Part shown: positions 21,535 to 31,427 of the stretch, piece after piece
Numbering within the stretch: position 1 is the stretch's first letter
Layout: every line of letters begins with the position of its first letter
Source of the DNA: Sweltsa coloradensis
Lineage: Eukaryota > Arthropoda > Insecta > Plecoptera > Chloroperlidae
Direction of reading: 5' to 3'
DNA length: 64,000 nucleotides
Assembly (NCBI GenBank): GCA_024449915.1
Contig: JAMZAV010001833.1
Location: 62,001-126,000, forward strand
The notes under the pieces: model-generated
What the model was told of the DNA's origin: nothing
What the model saw: only the letters and a program-made list of their open reading frames with translations
The model's database searches: none
Made by a program: the position numbers and the translations under genes

Positions 21535-22015
21535 ACATTGTCTGGAAGTCGCTGCTGTAATTGTTTGGCTAATTTTACCGTGAATGCAATGCAACGCTTG
21601 CGTGTAAATTAATCGTATCATTTTCATTGAGTTTGGCATTTTTAATGCCGTTTCGTTCTTTAGTTTGGACCCCAACCTTCAAGACCGTTCTGGCAATTAC
21701 TGCACCCTGCTTTCTTGGTGATTTGGCTAAAGCTTTCACAGCACGACTAAAAGCTTTACCAAGAACGTTTGGTGAAATTTTTTGTTGGTGTCCTAGCACT
21801 CTTTTATTAGCTTTTTGTCTGCTTTTTTGCTTATGCAGACGTGCATTCAGTCTTGACAGAGCCTGAGCTGCTTGTTTTTATTGTTATACGCTTTATTAAC
21901 TTTGGAACGCTGTGCCTTATACACCTCCGTGTGTTTCTGACGAGCTCTCCATTCCTTTTGCCTTTCAGCATATATTTTTAGCTGGTGCCATGGCTCATGG
22001 GCTGATATCTATAAA
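21535..22015 (-). pseudogene. N-terminal fragment of a DDE-like transposon protein
   Basis: Two overlapping minus-strand frames read RQKEWRARQKHTEVYKAQRS, then LSRLNARLHKQKSRQKANKR and GKAFSRAVKALAKSPRKQGA, VIARTVLK. A basic helical region followed by RAxKxLxKSPRKxxAV is typical of the N-terminal half of poorly annotated animal transposon proteins. Their catalytic half carries FSDGxxxQF and HGKGxxDGIG, and such a half is seen at 35590-36290. A possible acceptor (CTTTATAG) precedes it at about 22016. Confidence 0.45.
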
Positions 22016-22019
22016 GTTA

Positions 22020-22649
22020 ATTTCATAGGTTAAGTCAAAGTCCTGTGCTCATAGTAAACTGGCTAGTTCATACCACATTACTAATTTATTTGTAAACTTC
22101 ATTTATTATCTTATTAAAGTAATTTCCAAAATGTTGTATTCATCGGGGTTGTTTTCATGAACCTTTTCACCATGTGTTCCAATGAGGTTAAAAAAGGAAG
22201 ATATTCTGCTGCTGTTACTCTTGTGACAAAGACCTTTATTACTCATGTGACCAGAAAGGTATGAAAACCAGAAGGCAGTGGATTTATATAGAAATGTGAC
22301 AGTGGGCTCCATCTGTTGGTGGTGGGGTGAACTAACAAGACTGAAAATTTGGATGCAGTGGCTCCATGGGTATGGATGCTACCAAAACAAATGCATGTTT
22401 CTGTTATGTCTTGTGACACAACTACATTACTTCCATTTCTTATTTTTTATTGTATACACCCTACATTCCTAACATAATAGGATACCTAATTTAAAATATA
22501 AGCCTTGCATAAGAATTAACCATAAGTTGCATTTTCTTACAATGATTTTTTTTTTTCAATTTTTAATGACATTTTAAAGTTAGCAATATTTGAGAAGTAT
22601 TCCTCACTTCATAAAATCTCAGTTTTAAATACATTTTGTCAGGGTTAAT
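22020..22649. other. No recognisable gene
   Basis: AT-rich, with short open frames on both strands without family motifs. Confidence 0.4.
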
Positions 22650-23129
22650 GGGCCATCAAATTCTTACTCGCAACCTTCTCGTGGTTTGGCCCGTGATTAA
22701 GGGATTTTTACTCCCTGAAACTAATGGCGAGCTCTGGGTCGTCGTCAGGGAACTTTCCACTTCCCTTTTTCCGGCGGTTTCCAACTGCGGAAATGGAGCA
22801 GCAACTGCCCGGAAATTCTTGATGATGTCCCACTGATAGACAGGGAGGTTTATCTTGCATTGACTTCTCCTGACGATTCAGTTGTGAAAATTCTAGGCAT
22901 CCACTGGGATGCACAGGCGGACGCATTTTCATACAACGTTTCTACACAGACGGATACGACCACGACGTGGGGGAACCCCTGCCCACCCCATACGCTTGTG
23001 GATGGTTCTGACCATCAAAGGCCTGTCCACCCCTTGTCCCCCCGCGTCATCCCTTACGTCCCACCCTTCGTCTCGATTAGCCAAGTTGCATAAATATGAG
23101 ACGTAAGCAATATCCAATCAATCAATCAT
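22650..23129 (+). mobile_element. Chimeric SINE family B, copy 3
   Basis: The family head (GGGCCATCAAATTC ... GAGCTCTGGGTCGTCGTC) runs to about 22768 and the family 3' half resumes at about 22945 (ACACAGACGGATACGACCAC). Between them the normal body is replaced by BEL/Pao reverse-transcriptase sequence. The right junction shares ACACAGACGGA with the normal SINE, so a microhomology-driven template switch is plausible. The tail is normal. Confidence 0.75.
22772..22950 (+). pseudogene. BEL/Pao reverse transcriptase fragment inside a SINE
   Basis: The plus-strand frame reads LRKWSSNCPEILDDVPLIDR, then SPDDSVVKILGIHWDAQADA and FSYNVST. The LRKWxSN ... VKxLGIxWDxxxDxFxY pattern is characteristic of the BEL/Pao RT connection region. 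Only about 60 codons are present, bounded on both sides by SINE sequence. Confidence 0.75.
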
Positions 23130-23419
23130 TAAGTACAGTGAGGAGCTAGCCTTAGGTGTAGGCTGACGTACGCTGCTCTTGGCGGAAGTTTTCTTGTTCG
23201 TTAGACAGTTCATACAACTACTCGGCGACACCACACACAGGCGGACGTGTTTTGTCACTGCACGCAATATTCTTCTCTCTTGCTCGAACTTTTTCCCTTC
23301 CGGTTGCACTCTCTTATCTTTTGTCTCGGAACAACTATGTGTTCATGAATTGCTACATTTTCCCTTAGGGTCCATCTGTACCAACAGTAAAACCCATGGA
23401 TAAGGCAATATCTGAGACA
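23130..23419. other. No gene; weak similarity to repeat D
   Basis: Contains GGCGGACGTGTTTTGTC-like sequence as in repeat D, but no gene was recognised. Confidence 0.3.
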
Positions 23420-24160
23420 ATATAGTAACGTCCCGATACACCTCACTGCAGATATAGAATTATCACCCACTACTCATAAATTGCAACTATGCAGGATCTT
23501 GTGTTACACTCATCAATGAAGTAATGAAAAGTTTCAATGCATTTGACATTTATCTTCGATATGACCTCGCCGCCTCGCACCGTTTTTCTGCTGCCTTCAG
23601 TGCCACAGCCACGCCTCGCAGTCGGCTGTCGTTCTTGTTGTATGCGGACGTGTTTTGTCTCCGCCCTTCGGTCTGTTCTTATTGGGCCTCTACAGTACGA
23701 GTTAGCTAGTCTTTCTGCTGTATATGTTGTTTGAGCAAGTCATGGCTGTTATGCCTCCACTTGTTCGGTTTAATGTTTGTTAACTGCAGAAGGTTGTCTG
23801 TTCTGTCTAGACTAAATTATTTTGGTCACACTTAAATCTCCCCTGCTTGGCAAGAAAGCGCTCTTTGTCTCAGTGTTGTGCTCAGGCTGTGTTGTCCGTA
23901 CAGCCTGAGGGGTTTATGTTCTGGATCTGTTAGACCTGTCGTGTTTAGTGTGGTCGGTGCTCTGTTTCTATGCTGGGATATTTGTTATTGAAGTCAATCT
24001 TTGTGGCTAATTGTGGTGTTGGCACAATGGTCACAATGGTGTCAGTAGTGTAGTAGTTTATATTCTATAATTTTTTTGTCTAATTCGTTGGCATGCAATG
24101 AACTCTTGCACTCTATGTCCATTTGGCCAAGATGGCACAATAACTTATTAAAATGTCTCA
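23420..24160 (+). repeat. Dispersed repeat D, copy 2
   Basis: Homologous to copy 1 and copy 3 through CGATACACCTCACT, CTTCGATATGACCTCGCC, GCGGACGTGTTTTGTCTCC, TTGGGCCTCTACAGTACGAG and TCTGTTCTGTCTAGACT. No inverted termini or conserved frame. Confidence 0.6.
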
Positions 24161-24275
24161 CCACGTTTAAGTGGTGATGTTTTTAAATAGCCCCAACTAC
24201 TAAACGCAGAATGCAAGGTCACACCACCTATGTTGAACAATGCTTTACTGGTTGGAGTGCACAGAAGGAATTGTA

Positions 24276-24491
24276 TATTAGTGGCGACGACAAAGACAAC
24301 ACGGACGCATGATGACACAGACGGAGACGACCACGACGTGGGGGAACCCCTGCCCTCCCCATAAGCTTGTGGCTGGTTCTGACCAGCACAGGCCTGTCCA
24401 CCCCTTGTCCCCCCGCGTCATCCCTTACGTCCCTCCCTTCGTCTCGATTAGCCAAGTTGCATAAATATGAGACGTAAAACAATATCCAATC
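24276..24491 (+). mobile_element. SINE family B, copy 4 (5'-truncated)
   Basis: Starts in the body at GACGACAAAGACAACACGG and continues to the shared tail. The tail ends in AATCCAATC, immediately followed by another element with a family B head. Confidence 0.85.
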
Positions 24492-24496
24492 CAATT

Positions 24497-24945
24497 CAAA
24501 GTCCAACTCGCTACCTTCCCGTGGTTTGGCCTGTGAGTAGGGGAGTAGTGTATTTCCCAAAACTAAGGGCGAGCTCTGGCCGGTTGGAGTGCGTGTTGCA
24601 AAGAGAGCATTCGAGTAACTTTTTATCACACCTTTCTTCATTCACACAGCCTAACTCATATTTATTTTCTTCTTTCACTTTTTTCGTCTTTATACTTGCC
24701 GGCCCTCTCTGCAACGAGCACTCCTCCGTTCCCACCCAGTTTAACCCATCCTATCCAACAACCTCATTCCTTCCCATTAACCCTCCTTGTCTTACCTTAC
24801 GTTCCATCCATTGGAAAGAAGAAAACATGGTGGTAATCCACAATATGGCAAAAGAAAATTTGGAAGATTCCAATACAATTGACATGGGCACTGATAACTC
24901 TACTGTTGAGTGCCCTAAAACAACATTAACTAACTCACTTAACTT
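24497..24945 (+). mobile_element. Composite element: SINE B head, LINE leader, LINE tail
   Basis: The first 75 bases match the SINE B head (CCGTGGTTTGGCCTGTGAGT ... GAGCTCTGG). Bases 24640-24790 match the LINE leader at 14886-15030 (for example ACTTGCCGGC and TTCCCACCCAG). The end carries the LINE hairpin GGGCACT ... AGTGCCC (24886-24915) and an AACT-type tail. It therefore looks like an internally deleted LINE with a SINE-type head. The stem has gained a base pair (7 bp) relative to the full LINE, consistent with a conserved structure. Confidence 0.65.
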
Positions 24946-24949
24946 TTAC

Positions 24950-25140
24950 TAAAAATCTATTATAACTCAATCTTCTTAATTTTACAGAGAGCGCTAAACT
25001 TTAAACTCGCTCTACCCCCAAACATCATGGGCATCAAAACAAAACCCCAATTTAATTTAGAGTTTACTACCCACGTAGCAATTTAAACTCTATAGCTTCT
25101 AAATCCTAATTGAATAAATGAATGAATTAATGTCCAGCTC
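24950..25140. other. No gene; possible retroelement tail
   Basis: Ends in AATAAATGAATGAAT, like the 3' end of a retroposed copy. No coding content. Confidence 0.3.
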
Positions 25141-25147
25141 GATCGGT

Positions 25148-25900
25148 TTACAGAGAATCGACAACAACAATCGGTTGGTATTCTGGCAGATCCCAATCGT
25201 CAATAGTTTCAACCATCTGAAACAAGATAAATCACTGTTGTAAAGAAATGTAGCACTAAATGTGAATAACTATAAACCTAGTTTCATGCAGTAATATAAC
25301 ACAACACATGCTTTTGAAATTTGATATGAACTGGAAGGATGCCTACAATAAAAACAAATTTCAGCGTTCATTTCCATAGAAAGCTAAGAAGCTGTGAAAT
25401 TTAAACAGAGTTCCTGCTTATATGAAAGTGAATTGAAATTCACCTGAAATAGGGAGCGAAGCTACTTAAATCAAGGATCTTTACCGTCTCGACCGGTTTT
25501 GTGCAGACCGAGTGTTTTGTATTCAGTAGGAACTCGACGTTGGCGTCGCCGTTCGCCGTCCAGCGGGTTTTAAAGTATCTGTATCGAAAAATAAACTGGA
25601 TATTTCAGTACTGTTCCGGGAACGGACACGGGTCGGCCAGATACCCCCAAGGTCATACTAACGCCGCGAGACATTCGATGTTACGTTTTCCTTTGACATG
25701 GATAAAGTGGCGCATGCCCGTCAGGTGTTCCGTCTTGTGGGCCCGGACAGATATCAGCAGTTCATCTCCGGCATCTGTGGCGTTCGTCGCCGCCAGGTAT
25801 TCGGACACGGTCATTTGGTATGCCGTCTGGGGCTCTGGCCGGTCTTAGCGGTGAGTATGAAGCAGGCGACACTGAATAACAGAAAGATATCGGCCGGTTC
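25148..25900 (-). CDS. Candidate gene 3' end, two exons, family uncertain
   Basis: A terminal exon (25216-25148) follows a strong acceptor (ATCTTGTTTCAG) and reads MVETIDDWDLPEYQPIVVVD then SL and stop. The previous exon could end at a GTAAAG donor near 25494 in phase 0, reading KTRWTANGDANVEFLLNTKH then SVCTKPVET. Further upstream, in another frame, YQMTVSEYLAAT ... LLISVRAHKTEHLTG resembles a region of tyrosine-recombinase-like proteins of marine invertebrates. That block and the exon are separated by stops. The 3' exon structure is plausible; the product is not identified. Confidence 0.35.
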
Positions 25901-26600
25901 GTGACAAATATACTTGTCCGGTCGGTTTACCAATGCCGAAAGGGGCGTCGTACTTACGAGACCATGTGCAAGAAGGCTTTTTGAACCGACGGCGTCCAGG
26001 ACTTAACTTCCACGTTCGGTCCCGTGTTGAACTCTCTCAGGGTGTCCAGGGCATTGTCAGTGTCGGTTCGATAGTTTTTGCACGACTCGAGTTCGAGCAC
26101 CACCCCGGCGTCCAGGTGAGACAACTTGTTCCCCTCTTCTCTTCCAAACTGCCACTGTTGCTTAGAAGTTTTTCGTCCCTAAGCGATCCCCGATCCTGCT
26201 GGCTTCGACTTGTTTGTACTCGTTGGTCATGAAGTGCATCATCGAATGGTTCATGAATCGCATACAGATCTTTAGGTAGTAACCGGAGCCGGACGCCCTT
26301 TTTGTATAGCTTAGGCTAAATAAGTCGACAAGTCGTTGGGAGTCTTGGAGAAGAGGCAGCCACTGCTCCAACTCGGATGGCCAGTCTCCGATCGGGGAGG
26401 CGGGAGTCAGTGTGGGAGGCCTCATGTGAAACCAGGAGCAGGAGGACTTCACATGTGACTTTCGGAACTCGAAGGGGGCGATGAAGTGACCCGACACGCT
26501 GGCGTCTGACAGTGCTTCCCTTAATCCGCCCGCTCATTAGCGGTCCTAAAAAAAGGTCGCAACAATTAGGAGGAGGCCTCAGTGGTTGCATCGATCTCGA
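25901..26600. other. GC-richer segment without assignable gene
   Basis: A minus-strand frame (26497-26162) and its neighbours lack recognisable motifs. It could belong to the candidate gene downstream on the same strand. Confidence 0.25.
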
Positions 26601-26639
26601 CCCACTGGAGCGCCTAACTCCAGTGCAGCGCACAGTGAC

Positions 26640-27184
26640 CTTGGGACGCGGAAACCAGAAAGGACTTGCGCTTAGACCTCCGCGAGCACGCACCACAGCT
26701 TATCAAATGTCCCTGTACTTCAGATGTGCATCGGTTTGGAATTCGCTAAGTTGTGAAGTGAGGTCTCTGCCTTACAAGGAGTTCAAGCACAAAATTAACA
26801 GCAAATTCCGATAACATAAAGTCCCAGTGATTGCATGCCCTTTTACGACGACCCTGCATCAAATGGACTTGATTATGGATTATTATCTGTACTACGCCTT
26901 GTTAGATATAAGTCATCATAACTAATTGTAACACTGCCATACATCACCATGCTTTCTTCTCTTTTCTTTTTATCGAATCTTCATGCTCTTAATATTGTCT
27001 GTATCAAAGTTCATATAAGTTGAGTTAGTGTTATGAATCTTATGTCTTAGTTATAGTTCTTAGTGTTATTATTGGTTGCAGAACGCACAACAGTGTGAAT
27101 GAGCCTAGGGTTCGCTTTCTACAACCTTTATATAATTGGAATGGAAATGTATATTTTGATTTTGATTATGATTATGAATAAAGA

Positions 27185-27241
<57 letters not shown>

Positions 27242-27250
27242 TATTATTAT
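26640..27250 (+). pseudogene. LINE C-terminus and 3' UTR with AAT microsatellite tail
   Basis: The frame ends with LRPPRARTTAYQMSLYFRCA, SVWNSLSCEVRSLP and FKHKINSKFR then stop at 26814. The PRxRTxxYxxSxxxRxxxxWNxLP pattern marks the extreme C-terminus of many CR1/Jockey/RTE-group LINE proteins. A 3' UTR of about 370 bases follows and ends in an AAT trinucleotide run (27186-27240), the probable retroposition tail. Confidence 0.65.
27186..27240 (+). repeat. AAT microsatellite
   Basis: About 18 uninterrupted AAT units at the end of the LINE copy. The poly-Tyr or poly-Asn frames across it are artefacts. Confidence 0.95.
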
Positions 27251-27329
27251 AATATAATATGAAAGACTGATGATACGTTTTCAGTTTTACTTCCGAAATG
27301 TCCAGTTTCAAAATGATGTTCTGTAGCAT

Positions 27330-27974
27330 TGGATATCTCCAGCAGCATTGTGGGCACCGAATGTTGCATCAGATGCACCCAGACTGGTTGCAATATCGTG
27401 TTGCTTATAGTTCGGCCTGCCAAGCAATGCTTTCTTAAAAACTTTCAGGGTGTCAACTATACCATGGACAACACTATCAAATTGTGTTTTCTGACCTAAC
27501 AATTGTAACTCTTGTGCAGTAAAGCGTACGTCAAAACTAATGTTGTGACTATCCACGATATTGGGTGTATTGAATGTGGCCAAAAAACCGATAAACCCTT
27601 TCCACGCCACACATTTCAAAACTGTGTTCACTCTGGTGTTATTTAGGAACAAACATCCATCCTTTGCACGGAGACCGGTTACCTCGGTTACAATTTGGGG
27701 AATGTACTTGGTTGAATGTTACTGGAGTATTTCACGTTGTCGATCGAACAGCAATCTGCACTATCTCAGATGTTGATGCTACACCAGACGTTTCGAGGTC
27801 AAAATAGGCAAGTTTGTAATCGTCATTGGGACCTGAAGATTCGGAGTAGCTGTATTTACATGGGACTGTGGAGGCTGATTGTTTATTGTGCTGGCCGTCA
27901 AACCCATACCTGACTGGTATAATAATCCCTCTCGGTTTGGTTGCGGTATTACTCTTTTTACTCTTCAAAAGCAA
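27330..27974 (-). pseudogene. DEDDh exonuclease-like domain (PML C-terminus type), copy 1
   Basis: The first frame (27974-27732) ends with YKLAYFDLETSGVASTSEIV then QIAVRS, giving the first two acidic residues of a DEDDh 3'-5' exonuclease. The second frame (27652-27308) gives the third acidic residue in VDSHNISFDVRF, then GIVDTLKVFKKALLGRPNYK, and the terminal AHNAAGDIQC (His and Asp). All five catalytic positions seem present. A frame break lies between 27732 and 27660. This domain type resembles the exonuclease-like fold at the C-terminus of some PML isoforms and occurs in many marine invertebrate open frames. It could be a host gene exon or a mobile-element-associated domain. Confidence 0.65.
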
Positions 27975-28109
27975 ACGTCTTCTCTTTGTAGTAGTAGCAG
28001 ACTGCCTCTCTTTGATATATTTCCGTTTTCGGTCAATTTGCTGCTTATATAAATTGAGTATTTCTACCTGGTGGCGCCTTTTTTTAGTTAGTTTTAACTA
28101 TTAAACACG

Positions 28110-28349
28110 TTTTAGAAACCTGTACAAAATATAGTAGTGATAGAAAAGATTTTAAATTAAAACCTTTCCCTCAAAGAAAGTTTATTAGACAACTCCACGA
28201 CAAGCGATAATGTTATTAATTTCTTACGTAAAGTAAACCTTTTAAATTCAATTTGAAATTCATATATATTTATCAATCAGAAAATTTGATGGGCACTGAT
28301 AACTTTACTGTTTTGTGCCCTAAAACCCCAACTAACTAACTAACTAACA
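28110..28349 (+). mobile_element. 5'-truncated LINE 3' end
   Basis: A short coding remnant (DRKDFKLKPFPQRKFIRQLH) resembles the last residues of the I/Nimb-like ORF2. It is followed by the hairpin GGGCACTGAT ... GTGCCC (28291-28320) and an AACT repeat tail (28330-28349). It abuts and truncates the Harbinger-like gene that reads in from the opposite strand. Confidence 0.75.
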
Positions 28350-28735
28350 ATGTGTGTTTTTTGCTTCATAGTCACATACTGTCTGGAAAATAATTGAATA
28401 AAACCCTTTTCGATCGTAGTATGCAATCGGATTTTCTTTTGGAGATGGAATAAGTAAGTGGGAACCATCCATAGCCCATATTTCACCCGGAAAATTCACA
28501 ATAGTAATAGCTCTCCTGAGTTTGTCCGACTCAATGTGTTTTTTGACAGCAGTAACACCGTCTGTTCGAATTGAAAAAGAACACGCGCAAGCTTTGCAGT
28601 GCACTTTTGATTGGTCGGGATGGTCGCCTCTGTCTTTGCCAATCCATGATTTAAAAGATTCCTCTTAAAGCCACTCGTCACGGAAAACACAAACTGTCTT
28701 TTTCCTTTTAGGAGGAGAATAATTGCCTTCCATTT
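28350..28735 (-). pseudogene. Harbinger/PIF nuclease fragment fused to a BED-like block
   Basis: The minus-strand frame from about 28735 reads FRDEWL, stop, EESFKSWIGKDRGDHPDQSK, VHCKACACSFSI (paired Cys of a BED-like zinc region), then without a break NFPGEIWAMDGSHLLIPSPK, ENPIAYYDRKGFYSII. The AMDGSH and YYDRKGFYSI blocks are classic for the Harbinger/PIF DDE nuclease, whose first catalytic Asp is in MDG. It ends at the LINE tail at 28349. The BED-like piece directly joined to the nuclease is unusual and may mark an internal deletion. Confidence 0.7.
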
Positions 28736-28859
28736 CTTTATTCAAAAGAAAACGCGAACAGTAACAGAACGAAAACAACAAACAGAGCAAGCACACACAG
28801 CTTCACAGCTCAAATCGTAGGTGGCGACTGGCGACTGTCCAGACAAAACGAAATGAAAT

Positions 28860-29640
28860 GATAAAATTTAGTTTTTGCCCCTGCGCAATGCCGCCGGCCG
28901 CCTGTCAGCTGAACGGAAAGTCGGTTCGCGTTGGCGTGTGTTTGTCGCCCCCAATACATTCGCAGAGCGACGAATGTCATTTGTTGGATAAAGTCAAATA
29001 CGTTAGAGATAAGGATTTAGAGTTTTCTATTTGTAAGTTAAAGCATAATGGTCATACTTCGTTAATAATTGCTATTTATAGGTCACCAGTTAGCAATTTG
29101 GATTATTTTATGGAAAATTTTTCAATATCTTTAGTAATGTAGTGGTCAAAGATAATTATGTAACAATTTGTGGTAATTTTCATATAGATTTTATAAAAGA
29201 CAGTCCTGTTAAGAAGCGGCTATTAGACATTTTTAATGAATATAATCTTACCATTACCATTGATTCTCCAACTTGAGTAGCTTTTTCTACACTGGGAACT
29301 TCGTCAAGTACCTGTATTGACAATATTGTAACAAATAATGAACTGTATAAAGTGTGTGTTGTTGTTGCGGCAGTGTCCGACCACGATGCTACAACAATAG
29401 TCATTTACCATGCTCAAAGACAAAATAGTACAAATCGGAGGAGTAAAAAACTGCTACAAGACACGTTCGTGTTTACTCCAAACAATTTTTTTTCATTTAA
29501 ACACAAACTTAGTAATGAGTCATGGAAGTCTATGTTGATGGGAAGGAATATAAATGAAAAATACGATCTTTTTGTTAATACAGTTAAACATTGGCAGTGT
29601 ATCTGGGGAGGTTGCTTGTGGAATTTGCTTGTGGGGCTGC
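28860..29640 (+). pseudogene. LINE endonuclease fragment
   Basis: Coding similarity in several frames: LEFSICKLKHNGHTSLIIAI and YRSPVSNLDYF, then TICGNFHIDFI (GDFN-like), DIFNEYNLTITIDSPT, SSSTCIDNIVTNN and AVSDHDATTIVI (SDH motif). These are the ordered blocks of the APE-type endonuclease of a non-LTR retrotransposon. Stops and frame changes near 29140 and 29275 show decay. No RT follows. Confidence 0.75.
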
Positions 29641-30186
29641 GGCCGAGGTAGCAAGGAAGTGCAAGAGTCAGTCAGTGCCGGGACAGCAAGGAACCGTTGG
29701 CTTGTGTGGCTGGTTTCAAGAGCCTTTGTGTTACATCCGAGAAGAGTAAAGAGTGATTACACGCATCAAGGCCCTTCAGGGAATAACCGATAGTTAAACT
29801 TGGAGTGTATTGATTTGTGGTAAATCCAGATATCATAATGTGAAGCTATTGAGCTATTTTGCGATCAACGGAAACGACGTGAACGACGACCCGGAAAAGG
29901 GGACATATCCGCTGCAATGCCCACAGCACACCGGTACAATTATCGGTCAACAATGACTTAAATAGGAAATAATCGCCGTGCTTCTTGCGAGATGTAGGAG
30001 GGTTGTTGGGCATTTTAAGCATTCACCATAGGCATCTCTAGCTCTCTTCCAAGCCCAAAAGCGAGATAATCTACTGCAATGCAGACTGACTCAAGACATC
30101 ATCACGCGATGGAACTCAACAAACGATATGTAAATGCTGTTCTGCAAACCAAGATTTCAACTAAGGCAATTCATATTAATACCTAA
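29641..30186. other. No recognisable gene
   Basis: Moderately GC-rich sequence with GAACGACGTGAACGACGAC-like repeats near 29870. No family seen. Confidence 0.35.
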
Positions 30187-30546
30187 TTAATACCCCCTTC
30201 CACGGCTGCCACATCGAAGCACATTCCTCACTTCAGCATCTCTTTTCTTTGTCAGGTGGTCGAATAAAAGACTGCAACTTTTCTTCAGGTCATCTCCGGT
30301 AATCGACAATTTTTCGATGATACTCAGGAGTGTTTTCACATCCCCTACTGCATTATTGTCACCCTCATTACACACTGACAGGGTTTCAGCTGTGGCCGTT
30401 TGTTTGTAACTACCCAATCCCGGTAATGCCTTCTTTATTATTTTCAATGTATCCGTTGTACCAAACACGACTTTCATCTTGTCTTCAAGCGGATTGCATT
30501 CCTTGATTGCTTTCAGTGAAAATGTAGTCGCTCTGGGTCCAGTCAT
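30187..30546 (-). pseudogene. DEDDh exonuclease-like domain, copy 2 (C-terminal half)
   Basis: The frame reads FSLKAIKECNPLEDKMKVVF, GTTDTLKIIKKALPGLGSYK and DNNAVGDVKTLLSIIEKLSI. It aligns with the second half of the copy at 27330-27974 (GIVDTLKVFKKALLGRPNYK and AHNAAGDIQ). The catalytic His of the HNAxxD motif is Asn here and the N-terminal DxE half is missing. An acceptor-like TATTTAG precedes it. The same minus orientation, 2.5 kb apart, suggests a tandem or multi-copy family. Confidence 0.6.
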
Positions 30547-30618
30547 CTAAATAGCCGATCGTTAAGATGTTCAGTTCCACAGCTATTTTTTTACAATGGG
30601 AAATGTTTGCTTTACAAA

Positions 30619-30837
30619 TTATACTGATGCGTTCTGCTTACCTTCCGTCTTGAGCATCTGTTGAAGTTTCCTAGCCTGGATTGTACTTATAATGCCCTGG
30701 AGATCCACTTCAAAATTTATGTCCAATAAATCTTCCTTGGACATTATTATGACAAAACGAAGTTTATTCTCGATCTCCTTTTCTGTATCGTTCGTTATTG
30801 TTATTACTGAAGTCACATACTTCATAACGTCCTCCAT
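30619..30837 (-). CDS. Candidate first exon, unknown protein
   Basis: It starts at ATG 30837 (MEDVMKYVTSVITITNDTEK) and reaches a GTAAGC donor after LQQMLKTE near 30643. Helical and charged. Joining it to the acceptor at 30547 gives a frame different from the exonuclease frame, so the two cannot be linked without an indel. Confidence 0.25.
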   Translation of the reverse strand: MEDVMKYVTSVITITNDTEKEIENKLRFVIIMSKEDLLDINFEVDLQGIISTIQARKLQQMLKTEGKQNASV

Positions 30838-31427
30838 CTAGATTAAACCATATGTTTTGTTAGCGGGGGGTGGGAGGGGGGAAGATTATTCTAGTAGAAA
30901 GTTAATGTTGTTGCATGGGCCATTTTAAATTTGTAAATGTAAATTTGATTCAATACCAATAAACCAGGTAGGATATTAAATTATTGACGTTCATCCCCAC
31001 TGGAATTTTTTGGGTATTATAAAAATACACTGTTTTTCTTTCTTATATTTGTTTAAAATGATTGGGACCTAGAAGTACTATGCGTACGCCTAATCATTAC
31101 GATAAAATAATAACAATTGCCATGGTTATGTTGTCGGAACTTGTTTAAACCCATTAAATTGTTCCCCCTCACAACCCAAACTCACAAACTCTCAATATTT
31201 TTCTCGAACCAAACCCGAGTATTATGAGTGTCTACTACAAATGTATCTGTAGATGCAAAAAGATGAAGAAACTAAAAGACCGCTGGAGCAGATGTGTTCC
31301 CACCAGTCAGACACAGTTAGGAGCCTCGACTCGACTGACGAGAACCTTGAAGAGGAGAAGGGAGTGGTACGTCACACCATCCCTCTTGGTCAACAGGGGT
31401 TGACAAAATGTAAAAGATGAACTAAAA
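30838..31427. other. No recognisable gene
   Basis: Contains a short G-rich run (about 30866-30885). No coding similarity. Confidence 0.4.

Noticed and set aside
27105..27329. Open frame rich in Tyr
   Set aside because: It is the AAT microsatellite read in reverse.
30547..30642. Joining the candidate exon at 30837 to the exonuclease fragment at 30546
   Set aside because: The implied splice puts the exonuclease in the wrong frame with an early stop.
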